Below are positions 26,578 to 35,553 of a DNA stretch of 64,000 bases, in pieces. Made by a program: the position numbers and the translations under genes. The notes beneath the pieces were generated by a model. The model had not been told where the DNA came from, did no database searches, and was given only the letters and a program-made list of their open reading frames with translations. Each line of letters begins with the position of its first letter. Positions within the stretch are counted from its first letter, which is position 1. This DNA is from Streptomyces bicolor (GTDB taxonomy: Bacteria > Actinomycetota > Actinomycetes > Streptomycetales > Streptomycetaceae), in assembly GCF_000719285.1 (NCBI RefSeq), contig NZ_JOFS01000019.1, forward strand, positions 130,732-194,731. Direction: 5' to 3'.

Positions 26578-27126
26578 TCAGTGCGACTCGGGAAAGCGCA
26601 GGTACTCCGGCGGCACGGCCTTCGTCAGCCACACCCCGTTCGCGCTGACATGGAAGACATGGCCGTCGCGGTGCATGGCGCCGGCGTCCACGCGGAGCAC
26701 CACGGGGCGGCCGCGTCGGGCGCCGACCCGGGTCGCGGTCTCGCGGTCGGCCGAGAGGTGCACGTCATGCCTGTTCATGGGCCTGAGGCCCTCGCTGCGG
26801 ATCGCGTCCAGGTGGGGAGCCACGGTGCCGTGGTAGAGGTACGGCGGGGGCGTCGCCGGGGACAGCCCGAGGTCGACGTCGATGCTGTGGCCCTGGCTGG
26901 CCCGGATCCGGTTGCCCTCGATCGCGAAGCGCTTCTTGTCGTTGGCGGCGACCACGTGGTCCAGCTCTTCCCGGCTGAAGCGGAATCCGTGCGCGGCCGC
27001 CGCGGCGATCAGTGTGTCGATCTCGACCCAGCCGCCCTCGTCGAGGATCAGCCCGATGCGCTCGGGCTGGTGGCGCAGGTGCTTCGAGAGGTACTTCGAC
27101 ACCTTCACGGTGCGTCTTTCGTCCAT
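26578..27126 (-). CDS. kptA: RNA 2'-phosphotransferase, Tpt1/KptA family
   Basis: A 182-residue KptA/Tpt1 protein: the N-terminal VSKYLSKHLRHQPERIGL, RASQGHS near residue 80, LYHGT and RPMNRHDVHLS in the ART-like half, and PVVLRVDA. In fungi Tpt1 removes the splice-junction 2'-phosphate from tRNA using NAD+. Bacteria with KptA lack that splicing pathway, so the natural substrate is unknown. ATG 27126 gives the canonical N-terminus; upstream codons are not family-like. DnaA-box-rich DNA lies before it. Confidence 0.92.
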   Translation of the reverse strand: MDERRTVKVSKYLSKHLRHQPERIGLILDEGGWVEIDTLIAAAAAHGFRFSREELDHVVAANDKKRFAIEGNRIRASQGHSIDVDLGLSPATPPPYLYHGTVAPHLDAIRSEGLRPMNRHDVHLSADRETATRVGARRGRPVVLRVDAGAMHRDGHVFHVSANGVWLTKAVPPEYLRFPESH

Positions 27127-27182
27127 GTCTCCAGCCTGCCGCGAGCGGCATGAATCACGCGAATGATTTCGCTCCCCATGTT

Positions 27183-27236
27183 TGATCCACAACCAAGTAA
27201 GGTTATCCACAGGGGAATTGGCGATTCTGTGGACAA
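27183..27236. other. DnaA-box cluster (three boxes)
   Basis: TGATCCACA (27183-27191, 1 mismatch), TTATCCACA (27203-27211, perfect) and TTGTCCACA on the minus strand (27228-27236, perfect Streptomyces-preferred form), in 54 bp between kptA and the MerR gene. Confidence 0.65.
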
Positions 27237-27248
27237 CGAGCCGACGCC

Positions 27249-28181
27249 TCAAGGGGTTTCATCAAGATCAGCCGATGAACTGTGATTTGTGGCGAGCCGG
27301 TCCAAAGCTCGTGCCCGCAACTCCCGTTCGACGGCCAAACCGACGAACTCCGCAGCCTGCTTCTGGCCAACCAGTCCTTCCACAGCCTGCATTGTCCCCA
27401 ACGGGATCGGCACGTTTCGAGTGCTTTTGCGAGGATCCGGCTCCTCGTCCGCTCCCAGGTGCTGACGCAGGTGCCGCACCGCCAACAGGCGCATAGCGCG
27501 GGCGAGTTCCGCGTCCACCGTCTGCTGGGCGAGCGGGCGCAGCCGGCGTACGAGTGAGGCCGCTTCGGCCGCTTCGGCATCCGTCGGGCGGTGTGGTCCG
27601 TCGAGATAGCGGGCGAAGACATGCTCGGTGGTGAACTCCAGGAAACGGGCGGCGATGTGCTCGACCTGACCTCTCAACTCCCTTAGGTGACCCGAGATCG
27701 CCGACAGGGGAACACCCGCCGCGTGCAACTCGACGGCCACGGCGAGCTCTTGCGGGCTCGGCACGAGGAAGGAGTCCGGGTCGCCCGGGACCGGCTCCAG
27801 TACGCCGAGTTCCACGGCCTCAGCCACCGCCGCGTCGTCCGGGGTGCCGCCGAAGCGCTCGTCCAGCTCGGCGCGCGAGATCCGTACCGCCTCCTCGTCG
27901 GTCCACGGCCCGTCCACCTCGGCGGCCAGACCGAGCACTCCGCCCAGGCCGCGACCGGCGTCCCAGGCCTCCAGGAGTTCCTTGATGGAGGCCAGGGTGT
28001 AGCCGCGGTCGAGGAGGTCGGCGATCTGGCGCAGGCGGACGAGGTGGGCGTCCGAGTAGACGTTGGCGCGGCCACGGCGCTCGGGGCGGGGGAGCAGGCC
28101 GCGGTCCTGGTAGGCGCGGATGGTGCGGACGGTGGCACCGCTGAGGTGCGCGAGGTCCTCGATCCGGTACGCCTGGTCCAC
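27249..28181 (-). CDS. MerR family transcriptional regulator
   Basis: A 310-residue regulator with an N-terminal MerR winged helix (YRIEDLAHLSGATVRTIRAY, then LLPRPERRGRANVYSD and LRQIADLLDRGYTLASIKEL). The long C-terminal part has no cysteine-rich metal loop and no effector domain I recognise. Start is GTG 28181. It is co-directional with kptA but separated from it by a DnaA-box-containing gap. Confidence 0.88.
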   Translation of the reverse strand: MDQAYRIEDLAHLSGATVRTIRAYQDRGLLPRPERRGRANVYSDAHLVRLRQIADLLDRGYTLASIKELLEAWDAGRGLGGVLGLAAEVDGPWTDEEAVRISRAELDERFGGTPDDAAVAEAVELGVLEPVPGDPDSFLVPSPQELAVAVELHAAGVPLSAISGHLRELRGQVEHIAARFLEFTTEHVFARYLDGPHRPTDAEAAEAASLVRRLRPLAQQTVDAELARAMRLLAVRHLRQHLGADEEPDPRKSTRNVPIPLGTMQAVEGLVGQKQAAEFVGLAVERELRARALDRLATNHSSSADLDETP

Positions 28182-28297
28182 GCTCGCTCACTCCGTCCGC
28201 TGTCGTGCCCTCCGCCTGCCGTGCCGTTAGTTCCAGGCCGCCCGCGGTGTCGTCTGTGCGACCGCCGCGTGCCCCTCGTGACCTGCGTCGTCCTTGA

Positions 28298-30067
28298 TCA
28301 CAGCGGTGGCTCCAGCCGTGCGATCCGGCGCAGCGTCTTCGGCGTGAACCGCGACATGAGATACGCCCCGCGCGCTTCCGGTGTCACCGGAACGACGGCC
28401 TCCCCGCGCACCACCGCCCGCAGGATCGCGTCGGCGACCTTCTCCGGCGGGTAGTTCCGCAGCCCGTACAGTTGCGCGGACTTCTTCTGGCGCCGCTTCT
28501 CCTCCTCGGCGTCGACCCCGGCGAAGTGCGCGGTCGAGGTGATGTTGGTGTTGACGAAGCCGGGGCATATCGCGGTCACACCGATGCCCTGGCCCGCCAG
28601 TTCGGCGCGCAGGCACTCGCTGAGCATCAGGACGGCCGCCTTGGAGGTGCTGTAGGCGGGCAGCGCCTTGGAGGGCTGATACGCCGCCGCCGATGCGGTG
28701 TTGACGATGTGGCCGCCCTGCCCGCGCTCGGCCATCTGCCTGCCGAAGAGCCGGCAGCCGTGGATGACCCCCCACAGGTTGACGTCGAGGACCTTCTTCC
28801 AGTCCTCCGGAGTGGTGTCGAAGAAGGAACCCGACAGCCCGATCCCGGCGTTGTTCACCAGGACGTCCACCACGCCGTACTCGCCGGCGACCTTCTCGGC
28901 GAGCTTCTCCATGGCCTGCTCGTCGGAGACGTCGACGGTCTCCGCCCAGGCCTCGGGCGCGCCGATCAGACGGGACATCTCGGCGGTGCGGACCGCGGCC
29001 TCGGCATCCCGGTCGACGGCCACCACGCGCGCGCCGGCCTCGGCGAACGCATACGCCGTCGCCCGTCCGATGCCGCTGCCGGCGCCGGTGACCAGGACGA
29101 ACTGACCGCCGAAGCGATCGGCGTACTTCCCGGTCGCCGTCACCCCTTCCGGCCGCCCGCCCTCAACGGATGTCACGAACTCCGTGATCCACGACACCAG
29201 TTGGTCCGGGCGGCTGCGCGGGATCCAGTGCTTCGCGGGAAGCGTGCGCCGGGTCAACTGCGGTACCCACAGCTCCAGATCGTCGTAGAGCCGCTCGGAC
29301 AGAAAGGCGTCCCCGAGGGGCGTGATGAGCTGCACGGGCGCGTGTGCGTACGCGTCGGGGCGTGGACGGGTCAGCCGGGACCGTACGTTGTCGCGGTACA
29401 GCCATGCCCCGTGTGCCGCGTCCGTCGGCAGGGACGAGGTCGGGTAGCCGTTGCCGGGCACCTTCTCGAAGCGCTCCAGCAGCCTCGGCCAGCGCTTGCC
29501 CAGGGGACCGCGCCAGGCCAGTTCGGGCAGTACGGGCGTGTGCAACGCGTAGACGTACCAGGACTTGGCGCCCTGTCCCAGGAGTTGGGCGACCCGGCGT
29601 GGGGTGGGGCGCTTCAGGCGCCTGTTGATCCAGTGCCCGAAGTGGTCGAGGGACGGTCCGGACATCGAGGTGAAGGAGGCGATCCGGCCCTCCGTGCGCT
29701 TGACCGTGGTGAACTCCCAGGCCTGCACCGAGCCCCAGTCGTGCCCCACCAGATGCACGGGCCGGTCCGGGCTGACCGCGTCCGCGACGGCCAGGAAGTC
29801 GTCGGTCAGCTTCTCCAGCGTGAAGCCGCCCCGCAGCGGCTTGGGCGCCGTCGACCGGCCATGGCCCCGGACGTCGTACAGCACGACGTGGAAGCGGTCG
29901 GCCAGCCGCGGCGCGATCTCGGACCACACCTCCTTGCTGTCCGGATAGCCGTGCACGAGGACCACCGTCGGCTGCCCGGCATCGCCCAGCTCGGCGACGC
30001 ACAGCTCGACACCGCCGGTCCGTACCCGGCGCTCGCGCGCACCCTGAAGAGTCACCGGCACCGTCAC
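28298..30067 (-). CDS. Fusion protein: alpha/beta hydrolase (epoxide-hydrolase type) + short-chain dehydrogenase
   Basis: A 589-residue two-domain enzyme. Residues ~1-300 are an alpha/beta hydrolase with VLVHGYPDSKEVW and the nucleophile elbow GHDWGS (about 108); Asp as nucleophile points to epoxide hydrolase or haloalkane dehalogenase chemistry. Residues ~315-589 are an SDR with TGAGSGIG (about 326), VNNAGIG and the catalytic YSTSK (about 467). It could hydrolyse a substrate and then oxidise or reduce the resulting alcohol. Start GTG 30067 overlaps the stop of the M24-like gene (GTGA), so the two are co-translated. Confidence 0.88.
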   Translation of the reverse strand: MTVPVTLQGARERRVRTGGVELCVAELGDAGQPTVVLVHGYPDSKEVWSEIAPRLADRFHVVLYDVRGHGRSTAPKPLRGGFTLEKLTDDFLAVADAVSPDRPVHLVGHDWGSVQAWEFTTVKRTEGRIASFTSMSGPSLDHFGHWINRRLKRPTPRRVAQLLGQGAKSWYVYALHTPVLPELAWRGPLGKRWPRLLERFEKVPGNGYPTSSLPTDAAHGAWLYRDNVRSRLTRPRPDAYAHAPVQLITPLGDAFLSERLYDDLELWVPQLTRRTLPAKHWIPRSRPDQLVSWITEFVTSVEGGRPEGVTATGKYADRFGGQFVLVTGAGSGIGRATAYAFAEAGARVVAVDRDAEAAVRTAEMSRLIGAPEAWAETVDVSDEQAMEKLAEKVAGEYGVVDVLVNNAGIGLSGSFFDTTPEDWKKVLDVNLWGVIHGCRLFGRQMAERGQGGHIVNTASAAAYQPSKALPAYSTSKAAVLMLSECLRAELAGQGIGVTAICPGFVNTNITSTAHFAGVDAEEEKRRQKKSAQLYGLRNYPPEKVADAILRAVVRGEAVVPVTPEARGAYLMSRFTPKTLRRIARLEPPL

Positions 30068-30915
30068 TTCTCCTCCGCCCAGCGCCGCACATGCGGCAGA
30101 TCGTCGTCCAGCCAGAAGGCGCTCTCCTCGGGGTCCGCGGAGTCGGTGACGACCAGGATCTCCTCGAACTTGGCGCCGGTACCCCGGAAGCCGAGATGCG
30201 GTTCGACCGCCCACAGGCCCGGCTGCGGCGGATGGTCGGAGAAGCGGTACGGCGACCACAGCGGGGACCAGCCCTCGCGATGACCGTGCAGCGCGTCGCT
30301 CGCCAGGCCCTTCAGGGACTGGGTGCCGAACCCGAAGACATGAGCTGACCAGCGGCGTTGCTTCACCTTGTCGACCTTGTGCGCGATCACACCGAAGGGA
30401 TAGGCGCGGTGCCGGTTGGCATAGCCCTGGCGGACCATGAGGCGGTCCACGTCCTCGTAGATCTCCCGCAGCGGCCGCCGCTCGCGCACCTCGCGCAGGA
30501 TCAGCTCGCGATGCGCCTCCAGGTCGGCCATCAGCTTGTCCTGCACGGGGTTGATGCCGAGCGAGCCGGAGTAGCCGATGTCAGCCGTGTAACCCTCGTA
30601 CACAGGGGCCATGTCCAGGATGAACGGCATCCCGGGCTCGAGGCGGCGGTTGGTCGGGAAGAACTGCAGGGGGATGCGGAAGTCGACGAACGCCGTGCGG
30701 TCCCCGAACCAGGCGAAGGGCAGATGGAACCAGTCCCGCACCCCGCGCTCGCGCAGCCACTCGCGCTGCATGCGCGCCGCCTCGCGCTCGGTGATACCCG
30801 GCTCCAGCTGCGCCGCGACGGCCTCCGCGCACTCGTACGCCAGCCGCTGGACCCGTCTGAACCCACGCAGTTCCGCGGAATCCGCACGGAGTTCGCCTGC
30901 CACCGCCGTAGTCAT
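30064..30915 (-). CDS. M24-family (pita-bread fold) metallopeptidase-like protein
   Basis: A 283-residue protein of the methionine aminopeptidase/creatinase fold. Likely metal residues are in order: FILDMAPVYEGYTADIGYSG (two Asp), AHVFGFG (His), AVEPHLGF (Glu) and AKFEEILVV (Glu). It lacks the N-terminal creatinase domain. Substrate unknown. ATG 30915 was preferred to an in-frame upstream start at 30969. It is the first gene of a two-gene operon with the hydrolase-SDR fusion. Confidence 0.82.
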   Translation of the reverse strand: MTTAVAGELRADSAELRGFRRVQRLAYECAEAVAAQLEPGITEREAARMQREWLRERGVRDWFHLPFAWFGDRTAFVDFRIPLQFFPTNRRLEPGMPFILDMAPVYEGYTADIGYSGSLGINPVQDKLMADLEAHRELILREVRERRPLREIYEDVDRLMVRQGYANRHRAYPFGVIAHKVDKVKQRRWSAHVFGFGTQSLKGLASDALHGHREGWSPLWSPYRFSDHPPQPGLWAVEPHLGFRGTGAKFEEILVVTDSADPEESAFWLDDDLPHVRRWAEEK

Positions 30916-31164
30916 GCCACCGCCCCACTTTGTCCACGCTGACTGCGGTACGTGCCCGTAACTTGACACTGGCGAATGTGACAGTTGTTAGAGGCTGCGT
31001 CAATAGGGGTGCCGAGAGCTGTGGAAAACCTCGCGCATGTGGAAAACCTAGGTCGCGTTGTTCGACTTCAGGGTGACCCCTAGGGACCCGTACTCCTGGA
31101 GTCTGACCTCAAGACAGCTCTGCGGGGTGACGACCAGCGTGGTCGGCGTCACTACCTTCGAAGC

Positions 31165-32160
31165 GTGACTGTGATCGCGACCGAAAGCCTGAGCAAGCGG
31201 TTCCCCAGGGTGACCGCGCTTGACCGGCTCTCCGTGGACGTCGGGCCCGGTGTGACCGGACTCGTCGGAGCCAATGGAGCCGGCAAGTCCACACTGATCA
31301 AGATCCTGCTGGGTCTGTCCCCCGCCACCGAGGGCCGAGCCGAGGTGCTCGGACTCGACGTCGCCACCAAGGGCGCCGCCATCCGTGAGCGGGTCGGGTA
31401 CATGCCGGAGCACGACTGCCTGCCGCCCGACGTCTCGGCCACCGAGTTCGTCGTGCACATGGCCCGCATGTCGGGCCTGCCGCCCACCGCCGCGCGCGAG
31501 CGCACCGCGGACACCCTGCGTCACGTCGGTCTGTACGAGGAGCGCTACCGCCCCATCGGCGGCTACTCGACCGGCATGAAGCAGCGCGTGAAACTGGCGC
31601 AGGCCCTGGTGCACGACCCGCAGCTGGTCTTCCTGGACGAGCCGACCAACGGCCTCGACCCGGTCGGTCGCGACGACATGCTCGGACTCATCCGCCGCAT
31701 CCACACGGACTTCGGCATCTCGGTCCTGGTCACCTCGCACCTGCTGGGCGAACTGGAGCGCACCTGCGACCACGTCGTCGTCATCGACGGCGGCAAGCTC
31801 CTGCGCTCCAGCTCCACCACCGACTTCACCCAGACCACCACGACCCTCGCCATCGAGGTCACCGACACCGACGACCACCCGGACGGCACCCGCGCGGTGC
31901 GCGACGCGCTCCACGCGCGCGGGGTGGACGTACTCGACGGCAGCGGCGGCCTGCCCGGCGCCGGTCACATCCTGCTGCTCACCGCGCAGGGTGACGAGAC
32001 CTACGACCTCGTACGGGACGTGGTCGCCGACCTCGGCCTCGGCCTCGTGCGCATGGAACAGCGCCGGCACCACATCTCGGAGGTCTTCACGGACAGCGAG
32101 CAGGGCAGCGAGCACAGCACCGACACACAGCGGAAGGAGGCGGTCGGCCATGGCGGTTGA
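31165..32160 (+). CDS. ABC transporter ATP-binding protein (cassette 1)
   Basis: A 331-residue ABC ATPase: Walker A GANGAGKST (about 39), signature YSTGMKQRVKLAQAL, Walker B LVFLDEPTNGLD and an H-loop TSHLLGELE. The C-terminal ~100 residues are the extension typical of DrrA/CcmA-like exporters. Start GTG 31165 has only a weak ribosome site (CGAAGC). The next gene's ATG overlaps its 3' end by 11 nt. Upstream DNA has two TGTGGAAAA motifs (degenerate DnaA boxes). Confidence 0.93.
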   Translation: MTVIATESLSKRFPRVTALDRLSVDVGPGVTGLVGANGAGKSTLIKILLGLSPATEGRAEVLGLDVATKGAAIRERVGYMPEHDCLPPDVSATEFVVHMARMSGLPPTAARERTADTLRHVGLYEERYRPIGGYSTGMKQRVKLAQALVHDPQLVFLDEPTNGLDPVGRDDMLGLIRRIHTDFGISVLVTSHLLGELERTCDHVVVIDGGKLLRSSSTTDFTQTTTTLAIEVTDTDDHPDGTRAVRDALHARGVDVLDGSGGLPGAGHILLLTAQGDETYDLVRDVVADLGLGLVRMEQRRHHISEVFTDSEQGSEHSTDTQRKEAVGHGG

Positions 32161-33073
32161 GCACCCCGTAGCAACCCAGGCGGGTGACCAGACCCGCATC
32201 CACAACATCGGCTACCGCACCTACGACGGCCCCCGCCTCGGCCGCTCCTACGCCACCCGCTCGCTCTACTCGCAGTCCCTGCGCGGCGCCTACGGCCTCG
32301 GCCGCTCGGTGAAGTCCAAGGTGCTGCCGATGCTGCTGTTCGTGGTGATGTGCGTGCCCGCGGCCATCATGGTCGCCGTCGCGGTCGCCACCAAGGCCAA
32401 CGACCTTCCCGTCGACTACACGCGCTACGCGATCGTCATGCAGGCCGTGATCAGTCTCTACGTCGCCTCGCAGGCACCCCAGTCGGTCTCCCGCGACCTG
32501 CGTTTCAAGACCGTACCGCTGTACTTCTCGCGGCCCATCGAGACCGCCGACTACGTCCGCGCGAAGTTCGCGGCGCTCGCCTCCGCACTGTTCATCCTCA
32601 CAGCGGCCCCGCTGATCGTGCTCTATGTGGGCGCCCTGCTGGCCAAGCTGGACTTCGCCGACCAGACCAAGGGATTCGCGCAGGGACTCGTCTCCGTGGC
32701 ACTGCTCTCGCTGCTCTTCGCCGGCATCGGCCTGGTCATCGCGTCGTTCACGCCGCGCCGCGGCTTCGGCATCGCGGCCGTGATCGCCGTCATGACCATC
32801 TCCTACGGCGCGGTCTCCACGCTCCAGGCCATCGCCGACGCGCAGTCCATCAACGGCGGCGGCAGCGCCGACGCCATCGCCTGGATCGGCCTCTTCTCGC
32901 CCGTCACCCTCATCGACGGCGTGCAGTCCGCCTTCCTGGGCGCTAGCTCGGCGTTCCCCGGCGGGGTGGGCCCGAGCAACGGCGAAGGCGTCGTCTACGT
33001 CCTTGTCACCCTGGGTCTGATCGCCGCCAGCTACGGCCTCCTGATGCGCCGCTACAAGAAGGTGGGACTGTGA
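32150..33073 (+). CDS. ABC transporter permease (cassette 1)
   Basis: A 307-residue ABC-2-type permease with about six hydrophobic helices (LPMLLFVVMCVPAAIMVAVA to FVLVTLGLIAASYGLLM). A cytoplasmic N-terminal segment contains RTYDGPRLGR. ATG 32150 lies within the ATPase gene, with AAGGAGG 9 nt upstream. Confidence 0.9.
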   Translation: MAVEHPVATQAGDQTRIHNIGYRTYDGPRLGRSYATRSLYSQSLRGAYGLGRSVKSKVLPMLLFVVMCVPAAIMVAVAVATKANDLPVDYTRYAIVMQAVISLYVASQAPQSVSRDLRFKTVPLYFSRPIETADYVRAKFAALASALFILTAAPLIVLYVGALLAKLDFADQTKGFAQGLVSVALLSLLFAGIGLVIASFTPRRGFGIAAVIAVMTISYGAVSTLQAIADAQSINGGGSADAIAWIGLFSPVTLIDGVQSAFLGASSAFPGGVGPSNGEGVVYVLVTLGLIAASYGLLMRRYKKVGL

Positions 33074-33981
33074 CCACGCTCCAGATCGACCACGTCTCCC
33101 GCTGGTTCGGCAACGTGGTCGCCGTCAACGACATCACCATGACGATCGGCCCCGGCGTCACCGGCCTGCTCGGCCCGAACGGCGCCGGAAAGTCCACCCT
33201 CATCAACATGATGGCCGGCTTCCTCGCTCCCTCCACCGGCACCGTCACCCTCGACGGCCGGCAGGTGTGGCGCAACGAGGCGATCTACAAGCACATCGGC
33301 ATCGTCCCCGAGCGCGAGGCGATGTACGACTTCCTCACCGGCCGTGAATTCGTCGTCGCCAACGCCGAGTTGCACGGCCTGGGCGCCAAGGCCGCCCAGA
33401 AGGCCCTGGCCACGGTCGAGATGGAGTACGCGCAGGACCGCAAGATCTCCACCTACTCCAAGGGCATGCGCCAGCGCGTGAAGATGGCGAGCGCCCTGGT
33501 CCACAACCCCTCGCTGCTCCTGCTCGACGAGCCCTTCAACGGCATGGACCCGCGTCAGCGCATGCAGTTGATGGACCTGCTGCGGAAGATGGGCGACGAG
33601 GGCCGCACGGTGCTGTTCTCGTCCCACATCCTCGAAGAGGTCGAGCAACTCGCCTGGCACATCGAGGTCGTGGTCGCCGGACGGCACGCGGCCAGCGGTG
33701 ACTTCCGCAAGATCCGCCGCCTGATGACCGACCGCCCGCACCGCTACCTCGTGCGCTCCAGCGACGACCGCGCCCTCGCGGCCGCGCTGATCGCCGACCC
33801 GTCGACGTCCGGCATCGAGGTCGACCTGGCCGAGGGCGCGCTGCACATCCAGGCCGTCGACTTCGGCCGCTTCACCGCCCTGCTGCCGAGGGTGGCGCGC
33901 GACCACGGCATCCGCCTGCTCACGGTCTCGCCGTCCGACGAGTCCCTCGAGTCCGTCTTCTCGTATCTGGTCGCGGCGTAG
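33070..33981 (+). CDS. ABC transporter ATP-binding protein (cassette 2)
   Basis: A 303-residue ABC ATPase: GPNGAGKST, signature YSKGMRQRVKMASAL, Walker B LLLLDEPFNGMD. GTG 33070 overlaps the stop of the preceding permease (GTGA). Sequence differs clearly from the first ATPase, so the two cassettes form either one heteromeric exporter or two related ones. Confidence 0.93.
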   Translation: MTTLQIDHVSRWFGNVVAVNDITMTIGPGVTGLLGPNGAGKSTLINMMAGFLAPSTGTVTLDGRQVWRNEAIYKHIGIVPEREAMYDFLTGREFVVANAELHGLGAKAAQKALATVEMEYAQDRKISTYSKGMRQRVKMASALVHNPSLLLLDEPFNGMDPRQRMQLMDLLRKMGDEGRTVLFSSHILEEVEQLAWHIEVVVAGRHAASGDFRKIRRLMTDRPHRYLVRSSDDRALAAALIADPSTSGIEVDLAEGALHIQAVDFGRFTALLPRVARDHGIRLLTVSPSDESLESVFSYLVAA

Positions 33982-33991
33982 GAGGCCGAAG

Positions 33992-34711
33992 ATGTACGAC
34001 CCCACAGTCGCCCGACTCACCTACCGGGCCCTGCTCGGCCGCCGCCGGGCCCTCATCCTGGGCGCGCTGCCGCTGCTGCTCATCATCATCTCCGTGCTGG
34101 TGCGCTTTCTCGCCGGCGCCGACGACCAGACCGCGTCGGACCTGCTCGGCGGGCTCGCGCTCGCCACCATGGTGCCGATCATCGGCGTCATCGCCGGCAC
34201 GGGCGCGATCGGGCCGGAGATCGACGACGGCTCGGTGGTGTATCTGCTGTCCAAGCCCGTGAAACGGCCGACGATCATCTTCACCAAGCTGATCGTGGCG
34301 ATCGCCGTGACCATGGTGTTCTCGGCACTGCCCACCTTCATCGCCGGCTTCATCCTCAACGGCAACGGCCAGCAGATCGCCGTCGCCTACACGGTCGCCG
34401 CGCTGGTCGCCTCCATCGCGTACGCGGCGATCTTCCTGCTGCTCGGCACGGTGTCCCGGCACGCCGTGGTCTTCGGGCTCGTCTACGCGCTCGTCTGGGA
34501 GGCCCTGTTCGGCTCCCTGGTCGAGGGTGCGCGCACGCTGAGCGTCCAGCAGTGGTCGCTGGCGGTGGCGCAGAAGGTCGCCGGCGGAGACATGGTGACG
34601 TCGGATGTCGCTCTGCCCACGGCGACAGTGCTGTTGGCGGTGGTCACTGTCCTCGCCACCTGGTACGCGGGGCAGAAGCTGCGGTCGCTGACGCTGGCGG
34701 GTGAGGAGTAG
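33992..34711 (+). CDS. ABC transporter permease (cassette 2)
   Basis: A 239-residue permease with about six helices (LILGALPLLLIIISVLVRFL through to AVVTVLATWYAGQKL) and the conserved GPEIDDGSVVYLLSKPVKR. It starts 10 bp after the ATPase stop, and the operon ends with a strong terminator. Substrate unknown. Confidence 0.9.
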   Translation: MYDPTVARLTYRALLGRRRALILGALPLLLIIISVLVRFLAGADDQTASDLLGGLALATMVPIIGVIAGTGAIGPEIDDGSVVYLLSKPVKRPTIIFTKLIVAIAVTMVFSALPTFIAGFILNGNGQQIAVAYTVAALVASIAYAAIFLLLGTVSRHAVVFGLVYALVWEALFGSLVEGARTLSVQQWSLAVAQKVAGGDMVTSDVALPTATVLLAVVTVLATWYAGQKLRSLTLAGEE

Positions 34712-34725
34712 GCAGGCGCGGAGTA

Positions 34726-34755
34726 AAGAGCGGGCCCCTGACCGGGCCCGCTCTT
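34726..34755 (+). terminator. Terminator of the double ABC operon
   Basis: A perfect 12-bp stem (AAGAGCGGGCCC and its complement) with loop CTGACC, 14 bp after the last stop. Confidence 0.85.
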
Positions 34756-34823
34756 GACGGAGGCTTCACCCTTGTCCGGGCACACTGGACGACCGGGGGC
34801 ACTGCACGAACTGGAGGACGGGG

Positions 34824-35066
34824 ATGGCAGGCGGCACGTCGCAGCACGAGGATCGCGAACGGTCCGGGGACGACACCTGGGACAGCCTGGTCCTGGACGA
34901 CGACTTCATACGTGGGGCCGAGACCTCGGAACCCTCCGCCCGGGCCCGGATGCTTGCCGCCCGCTGGCGCCGTGAGGAGCCCGAGCCGCAGCCGTGGCGC
35001 TCGGACGAACCGCCCGCCGGGTGGTTCTTCAGCAAGGGGCGCCGCCGCAGGTGGCGGCGCCGGTAG
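34824..35066 (+). CDS. Conserved small hypothetical protein
   Basis: An 80-residue, highly charged soluble protein (WDSLVLDDDFIRGAE, ARMLAARWRREEPEP and a C-terminal FFSKGRRRRWRRR). It looks like a short conserved Streptomyces protein; I recognise no function. ATG 34824 has GGACGGGG upstream. It lies between the ABC operon terminator and tRNA-Ser. Confidence 0.65.
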   Translation: MAGGTSQHEDRERSGDDTWDSLVLDDDFIRGAETSEPSARARMLAARWRREEPEPQPWRSDEPPAGWFFSKGRRRRWRRR

Positions 35067-35192
35067 CGGGCGTTCGCGGTCATTCCCGGGCTTTTTAATC
35101 AGTGGCGCCCAACTCGACGTACAGGCACAGTGGTTGTGTCCACATCGCCGGACGGTGAGTTCGGCGCCACGTTCTGGGAGAGGAGCCGGACG

Positions 35193-35255
35193 ATGTCCAT
35201 GCACGGCAGCACGTCCAGCTCCCGTCAGGGCAGCCGGCGGCGGGCTCCGGAGTAA
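35193..35255 (+). CDS. Possible 20-residue peptide
   Basis: ATG 35193 with GGGAGAGGAGC upstream encodes a 20-residue Ser/Arg-rich peptide starting MSMHGSTSS and ending in TAA. It has a good ribosome-binding site but no recognised family. The rest of 35067-35349 holds nothing else I can identify. Confidence 0.2.
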   Translation: MSMHGSTSSSRQGSRRRAPE

Positions 35256-35349
35256 TCGCTACCCCTCCGTCGAGTCCGTACCGCACGGGGAGCTGCCCGG
35301 GGCGGCCGCTTCGAGCACGCGATGTCGCTCTCGCGTGGGCCGCCCACCC

Positions 35350-35437
<88 letters not shown>

Positions 35438-35496
35438 CGAGACGTTGCCACTTTGGCTTGGCCGATGTGCAGGGGTTGGGGGGCGTTGATAAGGGC

Positions 35497-35553
35497 CCGG
35501 TGCTGTGGCTGAGAGGTTGGCCGCGGAGGCCGGTGCTGTGGCTCAGAGGTTGG
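35497..35553. repeat. 33-bp spaced direct repeat
   Basis: CCGGTGCTGTGGCTSAGAGG plus TTGG at 35497-35520 and 35530-35553 (23 of 24 identical). The rest of the 35438-35729 gap is further imperfect CAGC/GCCAG-rich repeats. Confidence 0.6.
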
